Shown in pieces: positions 27,970 through 37,254 of a DNA stretch of 64,000 nt. Both the position numbers and the translations under genes were made by a program. How positions within the stretch are numbered: the first letter of the stretch is position 1; every line of letters starts with the position of its first letter. This DNA is from JABFXX01 sp036489755 (GTDB lineage Bacteria > Myxococcota_A > Polyangia > Haliangiales > Haliangiaceae): the NCBI GenBank assembly GCA_036489755.1, contig DASXFD010000042.1, positions 62,001 to 126,000 of the forward strand, written 5' to 3'. The notes beneath the pieces are model-generated. The model ran no database searches and was not told the origin of the DNA. It saw nothing but the letters and a program-made list of their open reading frames with translations.

Positions 27970-29478
27970 TCAGTCGGCGCCGAACAGCTCCAGCCCGGCG
28001 AGCAAGAACCAGCCGCGACCTTGCTCGCCCCAATCGAGCCCGCCGAGCAGCGCCGGACCGACGCCGGCATGCGCGTGCGGCCAGTAGCTGCGGTCGCCGC
28101 CGAACCGCAGCACGCCGCCGAGCCACAGGCCGTCACTGCCGAGCGTGCGGTTCGCGTCGTTGCCGGAGAACCAGCGATCCCATTCCGCGGCGATGCCGAG
28201 GTGTGCGAAGCCGAGCGGCGCTTCGGCACGTGCCGACACAGACCACGCGCCGTGGTCCATCGCGAGCAGGCTGACGCCGCCGTCGACGCCGAGCGCGAGC
28301 GCGCCGTCGTGCACCGCGATCCCGACCGGGCGTAACGCGAGCGAGCTGACGTCGGGCGCGATTCGCTCCGACACGTCGCCGAACCAGCCGACGGGCCGCG
28401 GCAGGCCGAACGCGGCATCGCCGTCGAACGCGCCGGTGATCGACGAGCCGGCTTCCTGGCGCGCACCGATGCCGCCGCCGAGCTCGATCGTCTGCAGCCA
28501 GCCCTTCGGATCGCCGGTGAGATGCCCCGTGTACGGCGGCGGCGCGGCGATCGCCGGGCCACCGGTGTGCGCGTCGAGCCAGGCGACGATCGCGTCTTCG
28601 ACCTTCGGGCCGCGATCGCCCGGCTCGTGCACGAGGTCGTGGTAGTAGCCGTCGTAGATCTCGAGCGTCTTGTCGGTCGACGGAATCGCGGCGATCAGCG
28701 CGCGGCTCCCCGACGGTGCGGTGAGCTTGTCGGCGGTGCCGTGCATCGCGAGCACCGGCATGGTGAGCGCGCCGGTGTCGGCCCAGATCGCGCGCATGCC
28801 TTCGACCAAGCCGGCCGCGGTGCTCGCCGGCCCGGCCGGCTGCGAGATCAGCTCGTCGTGGTCCATCACCGCCGCGTGCGCCGGATCCGACGAGAAATCC
28901 TTGTTCGGCAGCGACAGCGCCGGCGCCTTCGGCACCAAGAAGCCGGTCATGCGCGTCGCGGCGATGAGCAGCGGCGGCGCGGCGACCGCGAGCGCGGCCC
29001 CCGACAGCACGAGCCCGGCGAGCTTCGGCTGGTGGATCTCGGCGGCGCGGGCTGCGATCGCGCCGCCCATCGAGTGGCCGAACAAGAAGATCGGCTGGTT
29101 CGGGGCGCGGTCCGCGACTTCGGTCAAGAACCGGTCGAGATCGTCGACGTAGTCGGTCCAGTGCTCGGGCGCGACGCGCGGGCCCGCCGAGCGGCCGTGG
29201 CCGCGCAGATCGAACGCGTAGACGATGTAGCCCCGCGCGGCAAGCTTGCTCGCCAGCCGCGCATAGCGGCCCGAGTAGTCCTTGAGCCCGTGCATGATCA
29301 CGACGACCCCTCGCGGCGTGGTCGTGGCAGCCCACGTCCGGGCGAGCAGCGGCGTGTGATCGCGAGCCTCGAAGGTCCACGCCGTCGAGCCGGGCGGCGG
29401 CGACGGATCCGGGCGAAGCGGCAGGTCGGGCGTGTGAGCGCACGCGGCGAGCACCGCCAACAGCAGCGCGCGCTTCAG
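27970..29478 (-). CDS. Alpha/beta-hydrolase (lysophospholipase-like) lipoprotein with extra C-terminal domain
   Basis: The product (502 residues from the proposed start) has a signal KRALLLAVLAAC with a lipobox. Residues to about 320 form a monoacylglycerol lipase/lysophospholipase-like hydrolase: VVIMHGLKDYSGRY, VYAFDLRGHGRS, a nucleophile elbow FGHSMGGA, an acid region LAMHGTADKLT, and the catalytic His region YYHDLVHE. The last 150 residues are Gly-rich and alternate hydrophobic and polar, as in an outer-membrane barrel (LALGVDGGVSLLAMDHGAWS, WLGGVLRFGGD). The only start that keeps the signal is CTG at 29478, overlapping the PAS gene stop as CTGA, with AAGGGG 8 bases upstream. Confidence 0.8.
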   Translation of the reverse strand: MKRALLLAVLAACAHTPDLPLRPDPSPPPGSTAWTFEARDHTPLLARTWAATTTPRGVVVIMHGLKDYSGRYARLASKLAARGYIVYAFDLRGHGRSAGPRVAPEHWTDYVDDLDRFLTEVADRAPNQPIFLFGHSMGGAIAARAAEIHQPKLAGLVLSGAALAVAAPPLLIAATRMTGFLVPKAPALSLPNKDFSSDPAHAAVMDHDELISQPAGPASTAAGLVEGMRAIWADTGALTMPVLAMHGTADKLTAPSGSRALIAAIPSTDKTLEIYDGYYHDLVHEPGDRGPKVEDAIVAWLDAHTGGPAIAAPPPYTGHLTGDPKGWLQTIELGGGIGARQEAGSSITGAFDGDAAFGLPRPVGWFGDVSERIAPDVSSLALRPVGIAVHDGALALGVDGGVSLLAMDHGAWSVSARAEAPLGFAHLGIAAEWDRWFSGNDANRTLGSDGLWLGGVLRFGGDRSYWPHAHAGVGPALLGGLDWGEQGRGWFLLAGLELFGAD

Positions 29479-30044
29479 ACCGTCAGCCCCTTTTTGTAGG
29501 CGAGCAACTCCTTCTGGGTCTTCAATAGGAGCTGGTTGGTCTCGAGCAGCTCCTTGGTGCGCATCCGCACCTGGTTTGCGAGTCGCTCCCGCTCGCGCGC
29601 CTCGGTCTCCAACATCTCCTGATACTTCACCTGCACGACCGCTTCGTCGGTGACGTTGCGCTGGATCTCGAGGGCGCCGACGTGCTGGCCGTGCTCGTCG
29701 GTGATCGGAATTGCCGACAGGATGAACTTCAGCTTCTGGGCTTCGCCCGCGACATTTCCCGAGATCTCGTCGAGCCGCACGTGGCGATTGTCCGCCCAGC
29801 ACTGCTGGGCGATGCATTCGTTCTTACAGATGTTGAGCTCGAGCACGTCGAAGCAGTGCTTGCCCTTGAGCCCGCGCGCGACGTGGCGCGGCATGAGCGC
29901 GTAAAACGCTCGGTTGAAATCGACGATCCGGCGCTCGGTGTCGACGATGAAGTAGCTGTCGACGATCGCGTTCGACACCCGCTTGAACTCCGTAAGGAAC
30001 TGGGCGAGCGCGGGCGGCGTCGAGCCTCTATCGATCCCAGCCAT
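29475..30044 (-). CDS. PAS-domain protein with Cys cluster and coiled-coil tail
   Basis: The 189-residue protein carries one PAS domain (about 25-130): VDSYFIVDTERRIVDFNRAFY and a closing GALEIQRNVTDEA. The middle has four Cys in CFDVLELNICKNECIAQQC, which may hold a metal or haem-like cofactor or form disulphides. The C-terminus is a charged coiled coil (LETNQLLLKTQKELLAYKKG). There is no catalytic domain, so it should sense and signal by binding a partner. It diverges from the SpoIIE-type phosphatase with 39 bases between and is coupled to the hydrolase gene. Confidence 0.82.
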   Translation of the reverse strand: MAGIDRGSTPPALAQFLTEFKRVSNAIVDSYFIVDTERRIVDFNRAFYALMPRHVARGLKGKHCFDVLELNICKNECIAQQCWADNRHVRLDEISGNVAGEAQKLKFILSAIPITDEHGQHVGALEIQRNVTDEAVVQVKYQEMLETEARERERLANQVRMRTKELLETNQLLLKTQKELLAYKKGLTV

Positions 30045-30083
30045 GGACGGCTAAATGGTATCAGTCCCCCGAGCGATGGCATA

Positions 30084-31799
30084 ATGTCAGCGCTCATGGC
30101 GATCCGGGGTGGACCGAGCATCTCGGTCAAGATGATCCTCACGACGACGCTGCTGATCGTGGTCACGGTCGTCGGCTCGGGTGCGCTCAACGTCGTGAAC
30201 GTGCGGCGCAACTTCGACAGCTCGGCGCAGGCGCAGATCGATCAATTCAAGCGCAGCCGCGCCACGCTCGGCTCGATCGGGACGCCGCTGTTCGCGCGCG
30301 CCGTCGAGCCGCTGCTGATCGATCGCCACGACGACGAGATCGCCCTGCTCACCAAGAACGCGGTCGCGCAGGACACCAAGGAAGGCCCGGCGAGCGCGCA
30401 CGGCGAGCGCGACTACGGGCTCAAGCTCGCGCTCGTGCTCGATCTCAACCAGAACGTCGTCGTCGAGTGCGACGAGGGCGCGACCGTCGACTGCAAGATG
30501 GGCGACCACAAGCCGGTCTCGGCGTCGGCGGGCAAGCTCGCGGTCGGCGCGTGGCAGCAAGCGCTCGCGACGTGGAAGACGTCGAGCGATCCGCTGATCG
30601 ACTTCGACCTCAAAGCCGACGGCGCGACCTATCACGTGTTCGCATATCCGGTGTTCGTCGGTGCGCCGGCGACGTCGGCGGGCGCCCTCGCGACCGAGCC
30701 GCCGCCCGCGCGCCAAGGCTACGTGGTGCTCGGCTACGACCTCGCGCCGGTCGGCTGGTTCAGCGCGCAAGCCGACGAGCAGAAGGCGGCCGCGTCGACG
30801 AAGGCCGTGCTCTATACGGGCGCCGTCGGCGCGCTATTCGCGCTGATCGGCACCGTGCTCGCGATCTTCCAGGGCCTGTCGATCTCGCGGCCGATCCGCC
30901 AGCTCGCGTGGAAAGCCGATCAGATCGCGCGCGGCGATCTCGATGCCCGCGTCGAGGTGACGAGCAGCGACGAGATCGGCCTGCTCGGCACCAACTTCAA
31001 CTACATGGCCGATCAGATCGTGGTCTTGCTCCAGCAAACCGCCGAGAAGGCGAAGATGGAGCAAGAGCTCGAGGTCGCCAAGGCGATCCAGGAGACGCTG
31101 GTGCCGAGCGACGCGCCGGTGCACAAGCACACGATCACGTTCGCCGGGTTCTACGAGCCGGCCGCGCAGACCGGCGGCGACTGGTGGACATGGGCCGAGC
31201 TCGTCGGCGGCAAGATCTTGATCGTGATCGGCGACGTCACCGGCCACGGCATCCCGTCGGCGATGATCACCGCGGCGGCGAAGGCAGCGTGCGACGTCGC
31301 GCGCCACGTCCACAACGACGACGTCACGGTCACGCGGCTACTCGAGATCATGAACCACGCGATCTACGAGAGCGCACAGCGCCGGTTCGTGATGACGTGC
31401 TTCGCGTCGATCATCGACACCAAGGCGCGCACGATCACGTACGCGAACGCCGGCCACAACTTCCCGTATCTGTACCGGCCAGGCGAAGGCAAAGGCGAGT
31501 TCGGCTCGCTGATGATCCGCGGCAACCGGCTCGGCGACGACAAGACCAGCAAGTACGAGGCGAAGACCACCGAGCTCGCGATCGGCGACGTGCTCGTCTG
31601 GTACACCGACGGCATCGTCGAGTGCGAGAACGCGAACGGCGAGGAGTACGGCGAGAAGCGCTTCCGCGCGTCGGTGCGCAAGGCCGCCGCGCTTGACGCC
31701 GGCGAGATGCGGGACGCGATCATCGCCGATGCCGCCGAGTACTTCGGCGAGACCGCACGCAAGGACGACATCACCATGGTCATCGGGAGAATGCATTGA
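30084..31799 (+). CDS. Membrane HAMP-SpoIIE-type serine phosphatase
   Basis: The 571-residue protein has one membrane helix near the start (ILTTTLLIVVTVVGSGAL), an extracytoplasmic sensor region (about 40-235), a second helix (AVLYTGAVGALFALIGTVLAI), and a HAMP linker (ISRPIRQLAWKADQIARGDLDARV). A PP2C/SpoIIE phosphatase domain follows: EVAKAIQETLVP, TGGDWWTWAE, GDVTGHGIPSAMIT, YANAGHNFPYLY and WYTDGIVECEN. Such enzymes dephosphorylate STAS antagonists in partner switching; a STAS/RsbW pair is encoded near 40 kb. An alternative ATG lies at 30096. The following TPR gene overlaps its stop. Confidence 0.92.
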   Translation: MSALMAIRGGPSISVKMILTTTLLIVVTVVGSGALNVVNVRRNFDSSAQAQIDQFKRSRATLGSIGTPLFARAVEPLLIDRHDDEIALLTKNAVAQDTKEGPASAHGERDYGLKLALVLDLNQNVVVECDEGATVDCKMGDHKPVSASAGKLAVGAWQQALATWKTSSDPLIDFDLKADGATYHVFAYPVFVGAPATSAGALATEPPPARQGYVVLGYDLAPVGWFSAQADEQKAAASTKAVLYTGAVGALFALIGTVLAIFQGLSISRPIRQLAWKADQIARGDLDARVEVTSSDEIGLLGTNFNYMADQIVVLLQQTAEKAKMEQELEVAKAIQETLVPSDAPVHKHTITFAGFYEPAAQTGGDWWTWAELVGGKILIVIGDVTGHGIPSAMITAAAKAACDVARHVHNDDVTVTRLLEIMNHAIYESAQRRFVMTCFASIIDTKARTITYANAGHNFPYLYRPGEGKGEFGSLMIRGNRLGDDKTSKYEAKTTELAIGDVLVWYTDGIVECENANGEEYGEKRFRASVRKAAALDAGEMRDAIIADAAEYFGETARKDDITMVIGRMH

Positions 31800-34303
31800 G
31801 GATCGTCGCAGCGGCGGTCGTGGTGTGCATCTCGGCGGTGGCGATCGCCGACGTCGAAGACGATCTGCGCGACGGCGACAAGTACTTCGAGCAGAGCGAC
31901 TGGAAGAAAGCCGCGTCTGCGTACGACCGCGCGATCAGCAAGTCGCCCGGCCAGGTCTCGGCCGAGGCGTACGGCAAGCGCGCCGCGATCTACATCATCC
32001 AGAACGACGTGAAGGGCGGGCTCGACTTCGTCGCGCGCGCGAAGCAGCACTATCCGAACGCGCCCGAGATCGGCGAGCAGGAAGCCTTGCTCTTGTGGGA
32101 GAGCGGCAAGCGCGACGAGGCGATCTCGATCGCCGAGAACGTCGTCAAGGTTCGCCCGCAGTCGTTCTCGAACCAGCAGATCATCGGCGAGTACTACGCG
32201 CAGCGCGATCCGGCGAAGACCGCCGCCGCGTTCGAGGCGTACCTCGCGCATCGCCCCGCCGAGCTCGAGGGCGGCGACGCGCTGCCTCGCCTGCGCCTCG
32301 GCTTCGCATATCTCTCGACCGCGCGCTCCGCGATCGGCGATTCCGACGACGCGCGGGCCCAACAGCTCTATACGAAGGCCGCCGACCAGTTCGAGCTCGT
32401 CGCGCGCAAGCTCAGCAAGAAGCCGAACGCGATGGCGAACGCCGACAACGGGCTGTGCGCCGCGTACACCGGCCTGGGCAAATGGGATCAGGCGGTCACG
32501 GTGTGCGAGCGCATCGTCGGCGATCCGCGGCAGATCGATCCGACGGGCTCGGTGTACTTCAACCTCGCGACCGCGTACCTCGCGAACCGCCAGACCAAGA
32601 AGGCGCGCACCGCGGCGCTCGAGTTCTCGGGCCGCCGCAAAGGCGAAGCGCGCGGGCTCGAGCTCGTCGGCGATACGTACTTCGCCGAGAACGACTGGCA
32701 GCACGCGCTCGATCAGTACCTGCGCGCCGAGAAGCTGCTCAAGCCGGGCCAGTCGCACGATCAAGTCCAGCTGTCGATCCGGCTCGGCAAGACGTATCGC
32801 CGGCTGCCGGCGAACGGCACGCAGAACCTGTCGCTCGCGATCGAGAAGCTGTCGACGGCGTGGAGCTCGAATCCTACGAGCCTCGAGCTCGCGAACGAGC
32901 TCGGCGCCGCCTATCTCGAGGCGCATCAAGACGCGAAGACCACACAGCTCACCGACAAGGTCCTCGCCGAGTCCGAGCTCGCCAAGGCGCCGCCCGATCA
33001 ACACGCCGCGATCCTCGTGCTCGCCGGCAAGTCGCTGTTCAACCAGCACAAGCTGAAAGAGGCGCGCTCGCGATTCGAGGCGGCCCAGCAGCTCAAGCAA
33101 AATGACGTGCAGATCCAGCGCGACTTGATCGAGACGATCAACGCGCAGGGCATCGAGCTCGCCGCAAAAGATCCGAAGGCCGCGCAGACGCTGCTCGAGC
33201 AAGCACTTGCCGTCGACGCGAGCTCTCCGATCACGCTCACCAACCTCGCCGTGCTCGCGATCGATCGCGGCGACTGCGATACCGCGCAACGCGAGCTCGT
33301 GCGGCTCGGCAGCCTCCGCGGCAGCGACGCCGTGCTCACCGCGCGCCTGCTCGGGCGATCGTTCTTGTGCGGGTCGCGCCCCGATCCTCGCCGCGCATCC
33401 GAGGCATTCGCCGCGGCGGAGCGCGAAGCGAAGAAGGCGAACGCGCAGCTCGCGCTCGCCGAGATCTATACCGAGTGGGCGCCGCTCACGTGGGACTCCG
33501 ATCTCGCGGGCGCCGTCGACAAGCTCGACCAAGCAGTGCAGATCGCGTCGCAAGATCCGGAGGTCGCGCCCGCGGCGAAGCGCAACCTCGCGCTCGCGCT
33601 GTACCGCCGCGGCTGGAAGAACCTGCACGACGGCCGCACGCAAGAAGCCGCGAACGACTTCGAGCGCGCGACGCGCGACCCATCGGTGCTCAAGGGTAGC
33701 GAGCCGCTCGCGTTCGACTTCTCGTATGCGATCGCGTTGCTCGATTCGGGCCGCGGCGACCAAGCCGTGAAGCTGTTCAAGTCGCTCGCGGCGCGCGGCA
33801 ACCAGGGCGCGTACTTGAAGCCGCCGTACGCGAAGATCGGCGCGCAGTACTGGGCCGCGTACGCGAGCTATCGCACGCAGACCGGCGCCGCTCGCGCAGC
33901 TGCATGCGACGAGCTGACGAAGCTCGAAGGCGAGCTCGGCACCCGCGTGCGCGAGCTGCTCGGGTCGTGCTGGGAGAGCGCCGCCGTCGATGCCGCGCGT
34001 GTCGGCGCGATCGCCACCGCACAGAAGGATCTCACGGCCGCCGACAAATCGGCGACGCCCGAGCAGAAGCGCCGGCTGTCGCTCGATCGGATCGCGCTGT
34101 CGCTCGACAAGTCCAAGCTCGGCGAGCTCGAAGCCTTCGGCGGCGATCCTCCGGAGGCGCTCGTCGATCTCGGCATCGTGTACGACCTGCTCGGCCGCCC
34201 CAGAGACGCGTACGAATCGTGGCTGAAGGCGAAATCCAAGAACGCCGCGGCGCCGAACCTCCAGAAGTGGATCGACGCGAAGAAGAGGATCTATGGCTTC
34301 TAG
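31796..34303 (+). CDS. Exported TPR protein
   Basis: The 835-residue product has a hydrophobic signal (IVAAAVVVCISAVAIA) followed by tetratricopeptide-like repeats over its whole length, such as WKKAASAYDRAISKSPGQV and GRTQEAANDFERATRD. It should act in the periplasm or envelope. The start is TTG at 31796, overlapping the phosphatase stop as TTGA, with GGGAG six bases upstream. It overlaps the next gene by 11 bases, so phosphatase, TPR and binding protein form one operon. Confidence 0.85.
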   Translation: MRIVAAAVVVCISAVAIADVEDDLRDGDKYFEQSDWKKAASAYDRAISKSPGQVSAEAYGKRAAIYIIQNDVKGGLDFVARAKQHYPNAPEIGEQEALLLWESGKRDEAISIAENVVKVRPQSFSNQQIIGEYYAQRDPAKTAAAFEAYLAHRPAELEGGDALPRLRLGFAYLSTARSAIGDSDDARAQQLYTKAADQFELVARKLSKKPNAMANADNGLCAAYTGLGKWDQAVTVCERIVGDPRQIDPTGSVYFNLATAYLANRQTKKARTAALEFSGRRKGEARGLELVGDTYFAENDWQHALDQYLRAEKLLKPGQSHDQVQLSIRLGKTYRRLPANGTQNLSLAIEKLSTAWSSNPTSLELANELGAAYLEAHQDAKTTQLTDKVLAESELAKAPPDQHAAILVLAGKSLFNQHKLKEARSRFEAAQQLKQNDVQIQRDLIETINAQGIELAAKDPKAAQTLLEQALAVDASSPITLTNLAVLAIDRGDCDTAQRELVRLGSLRGSDAVLTARLLGRSFLCGSRPDPRRASEAFAAAEREAKKANAQLALAEIYTEWAPLTWDSDLAGAVDKLDQAVQIASQDPEVAPAAKRNLALALYRRGWKNLHDGRTQEAANDFERATRDPSVLKGSEPLAFDFSYAIALLDSGRGDQAVKLFKSLAARGNQGAYLKPPYAKIGAQYWAAYASYRTQTGAARAAACDELTKLEGELGTRVRELLGSCWESAAVDAARVGAIATAQKDLTAADKSATPEQKRRLSLDRIALSLDKSKLGELEAFGGDPPEALVDLGIVYDLLGRPRDAYESWLKAKSKNAAAPNLQKWIDAKKRIYGF

Positions 34304-35183
34304 AGCGCTCGCGATCCTCGTGATGCTCTGCTCGGTCGCGGTGGCACAGCCCGCGCCGCAGAAGATCCGCGTCGGGTTCTACGCGCCGAGCGTCGAGTTC
34401 GGCACCGCGCAAGCGCGCCTGGCCTACGTGCAGGGCCTCGCGAAAGCGATCGAGCAGGCGACCGGTATCAAGACGGAAGCGCAGTCGTACTCGAGCTTGT
34501 CCGCGCTGCGCTCCGACAACGTCGATTACGCGATCATCGACGGCGCGTGTTACGCGACGAACATGAGCTGGAAGCTGCTCGCGAACGCGAACATCAACGG
34601 CGGGATCACGCAGCCGTGGGCGCTGTTCTCGTCGGCGGGCAACACGATGCAGTCGCTCAAGGGCAAGAAGCTCGCGTTCGTCGCGACCGGCTGCAACGAC
34701 GCCGGGTTCGTCGACAACGCGATGCTCGAGTCCGAGGTCGATCCGACGTTCTTCGGAGCGCGCGTCGGCGAAAAAGATCTCACCGGCGCGATCGCCGACG
34801 TCGAGTCGTACAAGACCGCACAGGCCGTGTTCGCGCCTGTCGGCTCGGTCAAGGGTTTGGCTAAGGTGTTCGATACCGGCGCGATTCCCAACCCCGCGTT
34901 CGTCGAGATCGCCGGCAAGCTGCCCGCCGACAAGGTCGCCGGCGCGGTGATCGGATTCGGCGGCGGCGGTGCGATCACCGGCTGGACCAAGCCTTCGCGC
35001 GAGCCGTTCCAGGCGCTTGCGAGCCGGCTCGTCCGCGTGGTCAAGACCGGCGTGCTCGCGACGCCCGAGCCGGTCCGCGTCGATGCGCGCGACGTCCTCG
35101 TCGATCCGAGCACGCTTCGCGACTCCGCCACCGTCGCGGTGCGTCATCACTTCATCACGCCCGTCGGCGACCGCATGCAGTGA
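34293..35183 (+). CDS. Periplasmic phosphate/phosphonate-type binding protein
   Basis: The 296-residue product has a signal peptide (RALAILVMLCSVAVAQP) and matches the PhnD-like periplasmic binding fold: KIRVGFYAPSVEFG, SYSSLSALRSDNVDYAIIDGACYA, LKGKKLAFVATGCNDAGFVDN and a C-terminal VDARDVLVDPSTLR. PhnD-like proteins bind phosphonates or other small anions for an ABC importer, or serve as sensor subunits. No importer genes are adjacent, so a sensing role with the upstream phosphatase is a fair guess. AAGAGGA sits five bases before the ATG. Confidence 0.82.
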   Translation: MASRALAILVMLCSVAVAQPAPQKIRVGFYAPSVEFGTAQARLAYVQGLAKAIEQATGIKTEAQSYSSLSALRSDNVDYAIIDGACYATNMSWKLLANANINGGITQPWALFSSAGNTMQSLKGKKLAFVATGCNDAGFVDNAMLESEVDPTFFGARVGEKDLTGAIADVESYKTAQAVFAPVGSVKGLAKVFDTGAIPNPAFVEIAGKLPADKVAGAVIGFGGGGAITGWTKPSREPFQALASRLVRVVKTGVLATPEPVRVDARDVLVDPSTLRDSATVAVRHHFITPVGDRMQ

Positions 35184-35221
35184 CTTCATGAAGTCTCCGA
35201 TCGGCCGAACCGGTTGGTACG

Positions 35222-36175
35222 GTGACGGTCACGGTCGGTACGCGTCCACGCGTGATGTTCGTCGACGACGAAGCGGCCGTGCTGCGCTCGCTCGCGAGCC
35301 TGTTTCGCCGCGATCGTGACCGCTGGGACGTCGTGTTCGCGCACGGCGGCCCCGAAGCGCTTCGCGAGCTCGATCGCTCCGCGTTCGACGTCGTCATCAC
35401 CGATCTGCACATGCCCGAGATCGATGGCATCGCCGTGATCCAGGCGGTGCTCGCGCGCTCGCCGCGCACGACGCGAATCATGTTGTCGGGCGGCGCCGAA
35501 TCGAGCGCCGTGCTGCGCGCGCTGCCGCTCGTCCACCAGTTCTTCGCGAAGCCGTGCGAGATCCGTGCGGTGCGTGCCGCGATCGAGCGCGCGATTACCG
35601 AGCCGCGCGACATCACGCTCGCCGATCGGCTCGGCGCGTTGCGCTGCCTGCCGTCATCGCGCGCGAGCTGCGCGGAGCTCCGCCGGCTCGCCGCACTTCC
35701 CGACGCGACGCTCGAGCAGATGATCCAGCTCGTCGAGCGCGACCCGTCGCTCGCCGCCACCGTGCTTCACGCCGCCGGCTCGACCTATTTCATCGGCGGC
35801 AACTCGACGATCCCGCGCGCGGTCGCGACGCTCGGCGTCGACGTCATGCGCGAGCTCGCGACCTCGCAGCTCGTGCGCGAGTCCAGCGGGCTGTGCGCGC
35901 GCGTCATCGATCAACTCGCCGAGCGCGCGGTTCGCGCAGCCGGCCTCGCGCGGCGCGTGGCGCCCGACGGTCACGGCGACGCCGCGTACGTCGCGACGCT
36001 GCTCGATGCGATCGGCCAGATCGTGCTCGCCGACCTGCTCGATGACGCGTACGCACCCGTGCTCGACCGCGTGACGCGCACCGGCGAAGCACTCGCCGAG
36101 GTCGAGGCCGAGCTCCTCGGCGTCACGCACGACACCGCCGGGGCTCGGTTGCGCGCGATCTGGGCGCTGCCGTAA
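35222..36175 (+). CDS. Response regulator with HDOD output domain
   Basis: The 317-residue protein joins a receiver (about 8-125) and an HDOD domain (about 135-317). The receiver has the acidic pair VDDE, phospho-Asp in VVITDLHMPEIDG and the conserved Lys in FFAKPC. The HDOD part shows IQLVERDPSLAATVLHAAGS and IPRAVATLGVDVMREL, but lacks the catalytic HD pair, as is normal for HDOD. Such proteins act as cytoplasmic signalling adaptors. The start is GTG; no ribosome binding site is evident. A perfect palindrome ACTTCATGAAGT lies at 35183-35194. Confidence 0.92.
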   Translation: MTVTVGTRPRVMFVDDEAAVLRSLASLFRRDRDRWDVVFAHGGPEALRELDRSAFDVVITDLHMPEIDGIAVIQAVLARSPRTTRIMLSGGAESSAVLRALPLVHQFFAKPCEIRAVRAAIERAITEPRDITLADRLGALRCLPSSRASCAELRRLAALPDATLEQMIQLVERDPSLAATVLHAAGSTYFIGGNSTIPRAVATLGVDVMRELATSQLVRESSGLCARVIDQLAERAVRAAGLARRVAPDGHGDAAYVATLLDAIGQIVLADLLDDAYAPVLDRVTRTGEALAEVEAELLGVTHDTAGARLRAIWALP

Positions 36176-36253
36176 TTCGACCCCGCGCCGGCCGGCGACA
36201 TTGGGCCCGAAATCGCGCAACTCGTGGCGCGGTCTCGCGCGTTCGATCGCGAC

Positions 36254-37228
36254 ATGAAGCTCAGGAACGTCGCGTTGGTCGCCGCGCTCGCGACCGGATG
36301 TAGCGGAAAGTCCGCCGATCGTTCGGCGCCGATGGTGACGGAGGCGATGGACGAAGGCCGAGCGGTGACCGCCGCCACCGCGCCTGCCCCAACGTCACCG
36401 CCGAACGCGCCGGTCTCGCTCGAGTCGAGCCGCCCCGCCGACAACCGTAAGGTGATCCGCACGGGCCGGATCGATCTCGTCGTCGAGCCCGCGACCAACG
36501 CGAACCACGCGGCAACGTGGGACGCGGCGCGCGCACAGATCGACGCGCTCGTCGCCGCAGCCGGCGGCTACGTCGATTCGACCCAGATCCAACGCGACGG
36601 CAACATGGTGAGCGAAGCGACGATCGTCGTGCGCATCCCGGCCGGCTCGTTCGACAGCATCCTGCCGAAGCTGCGCGCGCTCGGTCAGGTCACGAGCGAG
36701 AACACGAAGGCCGAAGACATCACGGATCGCTTCGTCGATACCGAGGCGCGGCTCGCCAGCGATCGCCAGCTCGAGACGCGCTTGCTCCAGCTCGCGACCT
36801 CGCGCGACGGCAACCTCGAACAGATCCTCGGCGTCGAGCGCGAGCTGGCGCGCGTGCGCGGCGAGATCGAGGGCTATCAAGGCCATCTCAAAGAATGGAG
36901 CGATCAGGTCGCGATGTCGTCGCTGACCATCGGGATCACGACGCGCGTGCCGGAAGCCCCTCCCGAGCCGCCGCCGCCGCCGCCCACGCTCGGCTCGCAG
37001 ACGAAGGACGCGTTCCACTCATCCGTGCAGTCGCTGCGCGATCTCGGCGAGTGGCTCGTGATCAACGGCATCGCGTTCCTGCCGTGGCTCGTCGTGCTGA
37101 TTCCCGGCGGCTTGATCGGACGTGCACTGCTGCGGCGACTCGGTCGCCGGCTCCGCACGATGCTGCCGCGCGCGATCGTGCATGCGCCGCCGCCGCCACC
37201 GGAATCGCAGCCCGACGCCGCGCCGTAG
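36254..37228 (+). CDS. DUF4349-family lipoprotein
   Basis: The 324-residue product starts KLRNVALVAALATGC, a lipoprotein signal with Cys 16. It fits DUF4349: RKVIRTGRIDLVVEP, a GGYVDSTQIQ segment, VVRIPAGSFDSILPKLRALGQV, EDITDRFVDTEARLASDRQLETRLLQL, and one C-terminal membrane helix (VINGIAFLPWLVVLIPGGLI). Family members are membrane-anchored coiled-coil proteins of unknown role. The end is Pro-rich. The start at 36254 was chosen because it begins the signal. Confidence 0.85.
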   Translation: MKLRNVALVAALATGCSGKSADRSAPMVTEAMDEGRAVTAATAPAPTSPPNAPVSLESSRPADNRKVIRTGRIDLVVEPATNANHAATWDAARAQIDALVAAAGGYVDSTQIQRDGNMVSEATIVVRIPAGSFDSILPKLRALGQVTSENTKAEDITDRFVDTEARLASDRQLETRLLQLATSRDGNLEQILGVERELARVRGEIEGYQGHLKEWSDQVAMSSLTIGITTRVPEAPPEPPPPPPTLGSQTKDAFHSSVQSLRDLGEWLVINGIAFLPWLVVLIPGGLIGRALLRRLGRRLRTMLPRAIVHAPPPPPESQPDAAP

Positions 37229-37254
37229 CCGACGTTTCATGCGATAGCTGCCGC

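Noticed and set aside
34293..35183. Phosphonate import operon
   Set aside because: Only the binding protein is present; no ATPase or permease of an importer is adjacent.
36254..37228. DUF4349 protein read as a mechanosensitive channel
   Set aside because: It has only one C-terminal membrane helix and a lipoprotein signal.
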